Positions 21,855 through 32,054 of a stretch of 64,000 nucleotides of DNA are shown here, piece by piece (position 1 is the stretch's first letter; every line of letters starts with the position of its first letter). A program made the position numbers and the translations under genes. The notes under the pieces were generated by a model. It made no database searches and was not told the origin of the DNA. It worked only from the letters and a program-made list of their open reading frames with translations. The DNA comes from Climacium dendroides (taxonomy: Eukaryota; Streptophyta; Bryopsida; Hypnales; Climaciaceae), in assembly GCA_950106755.1 (NCBI GenBank), contig CATNNA010000001.1, forward strand, positions 558,001 through 622,000, written 5' to 3'.

Positions 21855-23020
21855 GGTTGGTAGGAGAAGAAGTATAGGATCCGGAATGGGGTTTCGAGCT
21901 TGGACCCGGTTTCCGGAATTTTAGGCGGATAGTAAAGAAATCCGGTTATCTCGGACGGTTGTTAGCAATCTTTCCGGATATTTCGGGAGGTTCAGGGATT
22001 GGTGGCCTAGATTTCCGGGTTTCCTTTTTAGGCTTTTAGGAGTTGACTTTGGGTTTTTGTGTTAATATTTTAAGGGCAGGCAAGTTAGTGTCTGCCATTC
22101 CATTCCATCCTACTCCACTGGATTTTTGTGCTTTCACGTATGTATTACAATTTTCATTTCTTAATCTAAGTCAGACAAGATACCTTTAGCTGCACTTTTG
22201 CTTAGACAGGGTCTTTTAGGCTGAGTGTATGCATGGGTGTACGATCTGGTACTGGAGAAAGAGAAGGGAGGGAGAGAAGGAATCCGGATCTTGAGCTACG
22301 GATCATCTGGGGGTGGAGCTAGTGAGAAGGAATGCAAAGCTAAGTAAGGGAGTGTAAGTGCAACGTGCTTTTAAACTACCGGAACGGCAATCCGGAATAG
22401 AGGGTAGAGGTCCGTGCGAATCCGGAACCAGGAGGGTTTTGTGCGGAGTTAAGCAACCGCCAAAGGAAAGGATCTCTCGCTACTTCGGAAAGTCTGCCAA
22501 CCTCTCCCTTGGTAAATTGTCTTCTCTTTGAGATTCTATTCCTTTGGGTCTATAAGTTCTGATCCGTCGTTGTAGTAAGAGAGGTGTGAAAAGTGCTTTG
22601 TGTGACCTGATTCCGGATCGGCCAATCCGGAAACTGTGAGAGAATACTCCTCCCTCCTCCTACAATTGTGTTGTCTTGGGTGTATTGTTTAGTAGATTTA
22701 GAGTACAGAGAGGATTTTGTACAAGTGGTGAGTCCCCACCCCTTTCTAGATCAAGGGCGGACCCTCTGAGGGTAAAACAGAGGCAACAAAAACCAGTGAC
22801 AGAAGAGAGACAGAACTCAGATCCGGAACGGAATCCGGAATGTACTGAGTTTCCGGAACGAGATAGGGTGAGTGAAGAACGAGGATTAAGTGAGTAGTCA
22901 CGATCCGGATACTTCTAACTTAATTGATATCTTACTAGAAGTTCCCTGGAACGATAATTCGTGTCATCTTGCAACCATTTGTCATTGTAAGGATACTTAC
23001 GGCTAACTGCGCGTACGACA
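21855..23020. other. 3' non-coding part of A1 (R-U5-like)
   Basis: No gene. Many TCCGGA/ATCCGGAT words. The last 120 bases are nearly identical to the other strand at 58108-58230 in A2, up to the common end ACA, which fixes the element end. Confidence 0.65.
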
Positions 23021-23025
23021 ATCTT
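23021..23025. repeat. Target site duplication ATCTT, right of A1
   Basis: Second copy of the 5-bp duplication (see 19478-19482). The CACTA sequence continues immediately afterwards with AATGTCC. Confidence 0.9.
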
Positions 23026-23872
23026 AATGTCCAATTCAATGCAAATACAAAGCATCGGAGTGTCCCAGACAACAAATCCATCGGACATCATAATGTCTAA
23101 TGCAATGCACACAAAATAAATAAAAATGTCCAACACAATGCACACAGAAAACATCGGAATGTCCAATAAAATGCATCCGTGAAAACAGTGGAATGTCCAA
23201 CAAAATGCATACATGCGTTGCAGAAGATGTCCCACGAATTAAGTGTGTTCATAATTGCATCTCCTCCTACTTAGATCTTCTAACGGGACGTTACCGCTGA
23301 CATCCTACAATGCATCCATCCATCTGTTATCCTACCATGTTGGTGTACTGCCTCGTACAAGTAGACATCTCCTATGACAGGGACTGCTTTGAAAAGCACG
23401 CATGTGCAAATTCCACACGTAAGGATGGATATCTCATTCAACATACAAATGTTTCATTAGACATCATAAAAGCCATGCGGATGTCTACAACGATGTCTCA
23501 GGAGACATCCGGAATTGCTAGGGAGACTAGACAAGTGGTCCCAAAAATGCCACATCAGCATCCGCGGATGCCACGTCAGCCAATTCCGTCAGCTCTGACG
23601 TGGCATGCCACGTTAGATACACGTCAAACGCTACATCATATACGGGCAATGGATGAAAAAAATGACACTCTGGCTTTCCCGCGCCTATGTGGCAACCACA
23701 TGTCAACTTCCTAAGTCCCACGTTGACCGAAGTTTTTTTGGACATCACGATGTCCAGCTTGAAAATCTGCGTGGACGTAGCATGCAAAATGCATGTCCAC
23801 GGCAGCGTGGTCTAATTGGACGTCTACCCTGACGTAGACACGTCAAGCGCGATGTCCGAATGTCAAAATTGT
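23026..23872. promoter_or_regulatory. Right subterminal region of the CACTA element
   Basis: Repeated AATGTCCAA(T/C)(A/G)CAATGCA, GACATC and GACGTGGCA words in both directions (23027-23230 and 23430-23880), as at the left end. By analogy with En/Spm these are candidate binding sites for the TnpA-like protein. No credible gene: the 134-codon frame at 23310-23714 is interwoven with the motif. Confidence 0.6.
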
Positions 23873-23904
23873 GATGTCTCGGCGAAGACAGTTTTCTTAT
23901 AATG
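23873..23904 (-). repeat. Right terminal inverted repeat of the CACTA element
   Basis: Read inward it begins CATTATAAGAAAAC and continues to GAGACATC, matching the left end at 7099-7131. The third base is T where the left end has C. The 3-bp duplication GAC follows. Confidence 0.88.
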
Positions 23905-25440
23905 GACCTACATTGCGTAGTGCCAACAGACTAGCTCTTGTTGGTACGAGAGTGAAATGGGGCCTCCATGGTGTTGTGCCACCTAACTAGCACTCTCCAT
24001 GAAATCCAAGCGAAATGTGACTTACATTGAGTAATGCTATTTGACTAGCTTTTTCTTTAAATTTGAGTGAAATGGGGCCTCCATGGCGTAGTGCCACTAG
24101 ACTAGCTATGCATGGTGTACCTAAGTGAAATGTGGCCTCCATCGCGTAGTGCCACCAGACTAGCTCTCTCCATGAAATCCAAGCGAAATGTGGCTTACAT
24201 TGAGTAATGCCATCCAACTAGCTTTTTCTTTATATTTGTGTGAAATGGGGCCTCCATCCCATAGTGCCACCAGACTAGCTATGTATGGTGTACCTGAGTG
24301 AAAGGGGGCCTACACTGCGTAGTACCAATAGACTAGCTCTCTTTGGTAAGAGAGTAAAATGGGGCCTCCATGGCGTTGTGCCACCAGACTAGCTCTCTTC
24401 ATGAAATCCAAGCGAAATGTGGCTTACATTGAAAAATGCCATTCGACTAGCTTTTTCTTTACATTTGTGTGAAATGGGGCCTCTATCCCATAGTGCCACC
24501 AAACAACTATGCATGGTGTACCTGAGTGAAAGGGGGCCTACACTGCGTAGTGCCAACACACTAGCTCTCTTTGGTAAGAGAGTGAAATGGGGCCTCCATG
24601 GTGTAGTGCCATCAGACTAGCTCTTTCCATGAAATCCAAGCGAAATGCGGCTTACATTGAGTAATACCATCAAACTGGCTTTCTTCTTTAAATTTGAGTG
24701 CAATGGGGCCTCCATGGCGTAGTGCCACCACACTAGCTTTGCTTGGTAAGAGAATGAAATGGGGCCTCCATCGCATATTGCCACCAGACTAGCTCTCTTC
24801 ATGAAATCCAAACGAAATATGACTTACATTGAGTAATGCCATCCGACTAGCTTTTTCTCTAAATTTGAGTGAAATGCGGCCTCCATGGCGTAGTGCCACC
24901 AGACTAGCTCTCTCTATGAAATCCATGCGAAATGTGGCTTACATTGAGTAATGCCATCCGACTAGCTTTTTCTTTAAATTTGAGTGAAATGGGGCTTACA
25001 TTGTGTAGTGCCAATAAACTAGCTCTGTTTGGTAAGAGAGTGAAATGGAGCCTCCATCGCGTAGTGCCACTAGATTAGCTCTCTCCATGAAATTCAAGCG
25101 AAATGTGGCTTATATTGAGTAATGCCATCCGACTAGCTTTTTTTTAAAATTTGAGTGAAATGGGGCTTACATTGCGTAGTGCCAATAAGCTAGCTTTGTT
25201 TGGTAAGAGAGTGAAATGGGGCCTCCATCGCATAGTTCTACCAGATTAGCTCTCTCCATGAAATCCAAGTGAAATGTGACTTACATTGAGTAATGCCATT
25301 GGACTAGTTTTTTTTTAAAATTTGAGTGAAATGGGGCCTTCATGGCATAGTGCCACCAGACTAGCTATGCATGGTGTACCTAAGTGAAATGGGACCTACA
25401 CTGCATAGTGCCAACAGACTAGCTTTCAAACTAGCCAACA
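23905..25440. repeat. Satellite array, right part
   Basis: It continues the 56-58 bp monomers interrupted at 7098. It starts inside a c-type monomer (CTACATTGCGTAGTGCCAACA), then follows orders such as d-a-b-c-a-b-c-d. It ends at about 25440 with a scrambled monomer (AGCTTTCAAACTAGCCAACAG). Divergence between monomers of the same type is modest, by eye 5-15 percent. Confidence 0.9.
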
Positions 25441-25469
25441 GACCATAGGGTAAGTGAAATTCCCTATTA

Positions 25470-28400
25470 TGCTCACAAAAACCTCTTTAAAGCATAATAA
25501 AGTAACTCTAAAGATCGAACCCAAGAGACTCTGTGAAGTGTTTCGTGTTACTAGGTGATTTGAGGAAAGTTTCCTAATTCCATTATTCTTGATTATACCT
25601 CTCTCACCTTTTTCCCAAAATACTAGATGATTTCTTAATATTCCTATAAACTAATCCGGTCCAGACTAACACTGACCCGAATCAAACTTAATTGACAACC
25701 TTCAAGAACCAATCCGGAATTTACACTTCCGACCGGATCTCGTACTACTTTAATTGAGGGTTTCCTTTCCTCAACTTCTATTCCGGTTCTGTTTAGCCTC
25801 TGTCGACACTTCAAAGGGATCTGTCACTTATTTTCAGAGAGGTAGACACTCCCCTCTTTCCGGTTTTTATAGTGATGGAAAATTCACTAACCCAATCTAT
25901 TCTCCTATCTTAACAGGATCCGGTTCTATCTTTCACAACAAACTGGAAGTAATCTCAGCCTATAGGTCACACAAAGATCCCCCGTACGACCCTCACTTAC
26001 TACAACGACCTTACTATCTTTTGAAATCCGTGCGAAACTAAGGTGGCTACAAGTGCATCTGCCCGTACCAACATAATCTAACGTTCTTCCGTTTACTTCT
26101 TCAGATGGTGAGACCTCTCAAGTGTTTAGAGGCTAATCCAGACATTCCATCTAGTAGCTCTAGCACAGTTTGAGGATCCTTTCTCTTACTACCTAGCCTA
26201 GCACTAGTTATCTCACCCGGAATTATAAATCTTAAACCTACTGAGGTGTCTTGACTCACTCCCAACACTTACAACCTGTTCACATGCACCTGCAATCACA
26301 AGAAGACAACAAGGGGAGAAGATCCTCTCACACTCTGCTCATCTATACTTAATCTCTCCCTTCCTTATCCGGCCAATCTTTGGGAAGACAAGGAAAATAA
26401 TAGACAATACACAAGAGACAACATATGCAAGAAGGAAAAACTCCCAGTCTCAGTCTTGAGACTTGAATTATATACAGAATTTACAAAAAGGTCTCCCCGG
26501 AAATCCGGCACTTATCTGGCCGAGATTTTCGGATCTGAACTTTTCCTAACTTTCCGGAACGAGGTCCAGTCTAACAAAATTTCCTACTCTCTAATTTCTA
26601 ACTACCTATCCCTCCTGAGGGCGTCCACCACTATCTAGAGTAGCTATGGAGGAGAGCTCACTCAAATTTCTACTTTTATCTCCCTCTTCCGGAATTCGCT
26701 CTGGTTCTACAGGAGAAGTTATTCTTGTCCTCGTCCGTGGGGCTTCTGAAGTAGAAGTTCTTCCAGCTTCCTTCTCCTTCGATATTGGAGTTTCAAACTT
26801 CCCCTCCAATATCTCTACCTCATCAAACTCTTCCGGGATCAAAATCCCAGATAAAGAGACTAACCCGCTCTGGAATTTCCGGACGCTATCCTCTAATCCC
26901 TTTATGTCCTTCCGGAATTCCTTCATCGCTTCTTCTAATCCCCCTGCGAAGTCAGCCAAGATGCGAGCGATACGGGTACCCAAAGGTTTCGGATCCTTAT
27001 GTATCCCCTCATCAAACAATTTGGCCTTCGCCATTACCTCATCGGATGCACCTACTATTGTCATCATCCGATTGATTGCAGTCCTGGTCTCCTCCTGCAG
27101 GGACATTGCGGCCTTTACTTGGTCGAGACTAGCATCCAAGTCCTTCAAGTAGCTTTGGATTTCTCCTCGCAACCGGACCACCTGCTCGTCTGTCTCCTGC
27201 TGGTTGATGTTTTGCTTCAGCAACCTATCCTCCAACTCCTTCATTTCATCCGGATTGTTGATGCAGTTCGCCACGGCTTCCGTCAGGGTACTAGTCGGAG
27301 TGCTTCCTACCAAATCTGCCACCTCACGCAACGTCGTGGTCTTCACTTCCCAATCCGCTCTCACTATACTGAGAATCCGGATTAGGTCGTTGTATGGACC
27401 CGTCAGGTCCAACAACTGGGACGATGGAACGGGTCTCGGTCTGACCGCTTCCACTGGCTCCTGCTTCTTCGGGATGACCGGTTCCACTGCTTCCGGTCCC
27501 TTATCCTTCCGAAGCCCCGAAGGGAACCCCCTAAAACTAGGCGTCCTCTTCATCCTTCAATGGAGAGGAATGTCCTCTTCCTCCTCTTCCTCTTCTTCCC
27601 AATTCCTCTTTTTAGGGTTCTCACCCTTCTCCTTTGGTTCCGGGCTATCCGATTCCGTCTCGGATTCCTCATCCGATCCTCCACTCGTCCAGAGAGCCAT
27701 TTGCACCCTCCACTCCTTGTTCCCCTCCGATGTCAAGAGACTCTGATTCTTGTATAGGTGGAAAAGGTAGGGGCTTACCGGAGTAGCCACATTTGAGACT
27801 AAGACATTCACCATCGTTTGAATGAATCCCACATTTGAGACTAAGACATTCACCATCGTTTGAATGAATGCCACCCAATCCATTCACTTCTCTCCGCTCA
27901 GGGCCCCAAAGATCACATTTCCGAGCATGGAAGTCACCCGGGTAGGTTTTTCTGAATGTAAAATCGAGACCAGGAACTCCAGTAGTCGCCTATGCCGCAC
28001 ATTGACGCAGTCTTTGATTGCGTACCCGTCCTTGGAGTTAGCTGCTCCCCGGAACTTCCCACGCACGAAGTCTCCCTTCCAGCTGGCTTGTTAAGCACCG
28101 CCTTCCTCCAGCTCGTAAACTTTCCTCTAGATCTCCCTAGTCCACATGGGCGGAACCGGTTGAATAGTGTTGTCAAACTGGTTAGGGGCTCCTTCGATGA
28201 GCTCCCTCACTATCGCCTTGTTCCGAAACCCCCAGGGTTTCCCCAGGACCCCCGTGCAACCCATGGCGGAGAGGTCCTCCATCAATTCGACTTTCTCCCG
28301 CTCACTACTTCCCTTCTCTCCTAGCCGCACGTCCCGTTTCCTCACACACTCCCCTCGACCTTGGCCGAATCGCTCAATGCACAAGTGCTACGGTGCTCCC

Positions 28401-28870
28401 TTTCACTCTCTCTTTCTCTTTCTGAATTTCCACCTTGCTCATGCATTCAATTCTATTCTAATCTCTGCGCCCGTGTAAAGGAAACAAACGCGCTTACTCA
28501 CAACTCTCAGACTTTGCACAATTCACACAAAAACACACTCAATTTGCAGACATAAACTCAAAGCACTGAGAGCGCGCCAAGTACGTTGGTGCTCCTAGGT
28601 GCAAATGACAAACAAACCCTAAAACAGTCTCTTTTATACCCCGAAAACCTCATCATTATTTTTTTTCAATTTTCCGGACACGAATCCTGGATCCGTTCCT
28701 CCGATTAGGGGACTAGACCGGATGCGTTTCCGATATCCATTCCGCTCTCTAATCTGGTTCATTCAGGGCTTATGTTTCTAGTCTTTCTAACCCTTGGCTT
28801 TTCTTTCCTCTTCCATGCTAATCCGGGTCTACTCAATCCGAATTCCATGTTACAAAACTTGATAGAGAGA
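25470..28870 (-). mobile_element. Element C: LTR-like element on the minus strand with a broken LTR-type ORF
   Basis: On the minus strand the order is a leader (upstream of 28384), a broken reading frame (28384-26606), about 1.1 kb of non-coding DNA and a U5-like TTGGGTTCGATC near 25518. The inferred 3' end is GTGAGCA (TGCTCAC at 25470-25476 on the plus strand). This parallels the A elements, and the protein is a diverged homologue. The left end is proposed from the TG position and the distance to the U5-like motif. The right end is uncertain, within about 28650-28870, and I found no exact target duplication. Confidence 0.5.
26606..28384 (-). pseudogene. LTR-resident protein gene, diverged copy in element C
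   Basis: Segments in register with the A protein: LMEDLSAMGCTGVLGKPWGF and APNQFDN (about 28290-28180), GAANSKDGYAIKDCVNVRH and LLEFLVSILHSEKPTRVT (28050-27920), PYLFHLYKNQSLL (27767-27730), and AKLFDEGIHKDPKPLGTRIA with ILADFAGGLEEAMKEFRKDI (27020-26900). The order and spacing match A1 (LEEDLTRLGCVGLL, ANPNDGFAISECKDERH, STYLFHLYHQHELL, AALFNSKMISEGH), but identity is low. A frame change lies near 28080-28130 and a stop near 27884. The 315-codon C-terminal half (27553-26606) is open. A 42-bp in-frame tandem duplication (27788-27871) repeats FIQTMVNVLVSNV. Persistence of this protein in a much diverged family suggests it matters to the elements. Confidence 0.65.
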
Positions 28871-29235
28871 AAAATCAAAAAGTTAGGTTGCGACAACCAC
28901 CCCATCCGCCCGATCGGATGACCTTTGTCCAACTGGGCGGACCGGATGAGGCATCCGCCAATCCGTCCGCTCGATCGGATGGCCAGGAAGACATGGACGG
29001 CCAGTCCATCTGTTCGATCAAACGACCTCACACCGACCCACCTTCCCTTCCGCCCCGTCCGCCTTTCCGTTCGCCCTCCCATCCGTTCTGTTTGCCTCCA
29101 TGTCCGCCCCATCCGCCCCGTCCGCCTTCTCATCCGCCCGTCCGCTGGACGGGGACAATCCGAATGTCCTATGTTGGCGGACGTTCGGGAACCGGTAGAC
29201 GCGGACGTCGGACGCCCGTCCGGACGTCCATGTAA
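28871..29235. repeat. CCGTCCGCC-type degenerate repeat, second copy
   Basis: It is composed of CCATCCGCC, CCGTCCGCC, CGATCGGATG and similar blocks. It ends in GCGGACGTCGGACGCCCGTCCGGACG, like the block at 5520-5850. Open frames here on both strands (for example 28888-29235) are composition artefacts. It lies between elements C and B1, and I cannot tell whether it belongs to either. Confidence 0.6.
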
Positions 29236-31073
29236 CCCTAAGGCTCACGGATCTAGGCCACTAGGTCTAAGATTTTCCTTTCTCTCCTTCTTTTCAATCC
29301 GGACTAGAGGTTCGGTCCGGCTACTAGTGTTGGATAGGCTCTGGAAAATTCCGGAAACCGTTCAATTGTCCCCTTCCGGGATCTCTGAGTTTAAATGACA
29401 AGTGGCCAGATCGACCGTTCGGATATTTTCCGTGTCCGGAAACACTAACTCTCTCTCTCACCTGACCTCTAATACTAATGCTGACCTAACTTCAGGGACC
29501 GGAAATATCTTATTATTCTGTCGCCTCACAAATCCGGAAGGCTTACCGGACCAGGTCACGCAAGGACAGTCAAGGACTACAACGATATTCTAGCACTACC
29601 CAACACTGAGTCTTCCGTCGACCGGATAGACATCCTCGCACTCTCTTGGGCATTACACCAGGGCTTTGACTCCGTCTATGGGGAAATCCCAGTATTTCGG
29701 AACTCAGATTACGTCTTACAAACTCCCGTACACAAAAGTTGCTCTCAGACTCTTAGACACCCTCGTACAGTAGATAGTATCCTCCCCTTAGGCTATACCG
29801 GCATGCAATCAGGTAGCACACTAACACTCCCTCCAGAACAATCTGGCCGATCTCTCCATCAATCCAATGCAATTAGAAACCATACACAACTCGACACTTG
29901 CTAACCAAGGTAAGTTCTCAGCATCCGTGGATACACAAATGGACCTCCACACATGACATGATGCATCAAGTATATAAGAGAATGGAATGCCTCTAAATAC
30001 TTTGAATTAAGCTCAAAGGTACAACTGAAAATCATGGTGTAAGTGACCACAATGGTCCATCAAAATCTAGCTTATACTTAAACCTATCATTATCTCAAAA
30101 TCACATAAAAAAATCTCCTACTGGTCTGCTAGATATTCGGTAATCCGCTCAGATTCTACTTTCCCGGATCGGTGACCGGACTCCGGCATCGTTACAAGTA
30201 TATACAAAAATACTTTCTACTCTTTTGTATTCTATTCCTTAGGAGGAATCACCTCCTCTAATAAGCTTTGGTATATCCTCTTCCGGTTGCTCCCCAGAGG
30301 AGAAACACCAGGGACTTCTACTGCCGGAATGGCCCCTACCAAACTTGGACCTGCAGAGGCATCGGCACCCCATATTTGTGAGGTTTATCCGGAGACGCTC
30401 CATCCGGACCTCGTCAGTTGGGATTTCCGGCACCACGTGCAACACCGGATCGCCTTCATCCGCGATTGCAGCGTTGGAGCTAGCTCCTCCGACTCCTCCG
30501 GCTCCTCCCTCAGCTTGCGCCGCATCGCCCTGGAAGTCATGGCGCACATACAAGAAGCCTCGCACAACCTCTCCCTAGCTCTCTTGCTCACAAAAGGTCA
30601 CTCCAAAACACACCTGCACGATTGCAATTCACACAGTCTCTCAATCTACCGGAAGTTCCAAGAGCTTGGAAGGCCAAAAGGGAAAACGAAAAGCAAGGTG
30701 AATGCAAGGATGCACGGAAGCAAGAAAGCAATTGTGCCTTCTACGGTCCCCTTCTTCTATTGGTACAGACGGATGGACGGTCGGACGGATGAATGGAAGT
30801 TCGGGAGAGATTTTGGTAGGAAAGCCTAACCTTCGTACGGTTTACGGATCCGGTTTTCAGCTTTTAGGGCCGGCGCCGTCATTCGATTTCCAGAACTTTT
30901 TAGACTTCCAGAATTAGGTTTTTACTCCTAATAGGATTTCTCCAGATCCGGAGTTCCGGTATTTCCCAAATCCTCCTAATCTCCTATTGGAATTCAAAAC
31001 TTTCCTATTTAAAGGAATAAATTTTAAATTTTTCTGTCTAATGCTAGTTTTCTGTGTCTAACATGTGGGATCA
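29236..31073 (-). mobile_element. Element B1: LTR-like element on the minus strand, 3' end unclear
   Basis: The start on the minus strand is TGATCCCACATG (31073 inward), identical to the start of B2 (46505 inward) apart from later differences. B1 and B2 can be aligned by eye over about 1.8 kb, including AGGGCCGGC(G/A)CCGTCAT, a short ORF and GACAAGTGGCCAGATC. B1 lies directly against a coding region (31074 onward) whose homologue at 57740 shows that the coding region should continue upstream, so B1 inserted into it. I could not find a left copy of the expected duplication CATTT. The left end may be truncated at the GC-rich repeat. Confidence 0.6.
30239..30540 (-). pseudogene. Short LTR-resident ORF of element B1, frameshifted
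   Basis: From ATG at 30540 the frame reads MTSRAMRRKLREEPEESEEL, matching MSSRASQRKLKDLPKDSDEELP of B2 at the same place in the element. After a frame change the end reads FSSGEQPEEDIPKL, resembling FSPGSSRKQINLDSL of B2. The intact B2 version has 163 residues. Function unknown. Confidence 0.5.
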
Positions 31074-32054
31074 CATTTCCACAAAGAGGTGCCTGATTTT
31101 AAGGCTTACGTGAAACCTTATCTTGGGATGAAGAAGAAGCAATTGGTGGGTCACTCGAACAGAAGGCAGTACAAATTCTACGTGGACAACAACGGTTGGC
31201 CCATCATGGAATACAAACTAGCGTGTACCGACATTCAGTGGTTGTCCAAAGAGGGCTTGAAGTTATGGAAGGAAGATGCTGAACATAAACCTCAGCTTCC
31301 TGAAGGTGATCCCCCACGTGTGAAACCCAAAAAAATGACAAACAAAGCGGAGATTCTACGAGGACTCGATGGATACATCCAGCACTGGACAAACATTGCA
31401 AAAGAGGATGGGACTAGAGAGTACAAGGCCCACATGTCACACTTGGTGACATATTGGACCGGCATGACCGATGCAATGTGTAATAGAGAGTTGCAAGAGC
31501 CCCCCATTCTCATGAACTGCAGCAGGGATTTTGGCCTCAAACTCGAACCGGGGGATTTTACGACGGAGTTCATGCAAGACGGAAGCACGCGAGAGGAGGT
31601 GGAGGCAAAAGACCCTTACATCGGCATTTTGGAGGGGAGTCCACCGCGTGCATACAACGTGGCCATTGATCTTCGTGAAGGCTTTTACGTATTTGTGAGA
31701 CCAGCCTTAGATTGCGAGGATCCAGTTTGGCTTGGTAAGGCTATTGCGAATCCAAAGTTTGATCTTGAAGCAGACCACTTCCGCGAAGTCCTCGTGCAAT
31801 GGTACATACCGTGCGGAACGTCGAAGGACATGCAGCGGTTGTACGCGGGGTGGGATACCAAGACCAATTTCAGATGGAAGATCGACCGAGCGGCAACCCA
31901 AGCTGACTACATTTCAACGGACAGTATTATGGCATCTTGGAAACCAAAGAAGAATGAAGGACTAAGCTTTGTTGCGCCGCGACAACAAATTAGCTTTACC
32001 GTTGATAATTTAGGCTGCATTGTAGAAGAAGAACAACAATGCAACCCAAACTAA
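31074..32054 (+). pseudogene. C-terminal part of a DUF7869-type protein, cut by B1 (copy 1)
   Basis: The open frame runs from the B1 border to TAA at 32052-32054, about 326 residues: HFHKEVPDFKAYVKPYLG, RRQYKFYVDNNGWPIMEYK, GLDGYIQHWTNIAKEDGT, WKIDRAATQADYISTD, MASWKPKK. It is homologous to the minus-strand gene at 57860-56794 (EVPDFKRFVHGYLG, KFFMDSNG, CIMTAWKPRGKKG). That copy also has the upstream GHTHEDIDALLGRW motif, which I associate with the DUF7869 domain found in plant and animal proteins often linked to mobile DNA. Here the N-terminal part is missing: the frame enters the LTR of B1 at 31073. There are no internal stops. Cellular role unknown; a transposase-like role is inference. 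Confidence 0.6.

Larger units (their letters stand above)
19483..23020 (+). mobile_element. A1: 3,538 bp TG...CA element, probable solo LTR carrying an ORF
   Basis: It starts TGTGGGAATCCGG and ends GCGTACGACA, with the 5-bp duplication ATCTT on both sides. Ends of the form TGT...ACA with 5-bp duplications are those of an LTR. No second copy of the terminus occurs inside, no pol gene is present, and A2 has the same ends and length, so the whole unit is best read as a solo LTR. A leader of 428 bp precedes an ATG-started reading frame (19911-21854). About 1.17 kb of non-coding DNA follows, with CCTGGAACGATA near 22948, a U5-like signature. It inserted into the CACTA element, so it is younger than that insertion into the satellite. 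Confidence 0.8.
7099..23904. mobile_element. CACTA (En/Spm) DNA transposon, 16.8 kb, with a nested LTR-like element
   Basis: The left end reads CACTATAAAAAAAACGGTGT and the right end, read inward on the other strand, CATTATAAGAAAACTGTC. The two align for about 32 bases with one gap, and both continue into GACATC. The 3-bp duplication is GGC (7096-7098) and GAC (23905-23907), one mismatch. Removing the element and one copy restores a normal satellite monomer (GAAATGGG[A/G]CCTACATTG). Inside are a tnp2-like transposase on the minus strand and a TnpA-like gene on the plus strand, both diagnostic of CACTA elements. A dense GACGTC/GATGTCC motif marks the subterminal regions. Element A1 (3,538 bp plus 5 bp) is nested at 19483-23020, so the CACTA element itself is about 13.3 kb. 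Confidence 0.93.

Noticed and set aside
19483..23020. A1 as a complete retrotransposon with gag and short LTRs
   Set aside because: No direct repeat of the terminus inside, no Cys-His knuckle, no protease or reverse transcriptase.
28759..29398. Overlapping frames of 76-157 codons on both strands
   Set aside because: Same GC-rich simple repeat; low-complexity translation only.
25440..31073. One single 5.6 kb minus-strand element containing both the B1 and C reading frames
   Set aside because: B2 shows that the B unit ends near the point corresponding to 29240, and C has its own U5-like end at 25470; two elements fit better.
31065..32054. Start codon at 31065 for the DUF7869-type frame
   Set aside because: That GTG lies inside the end of element B1; the coding DNA begins at 31074, and its real N-terminus is missing.
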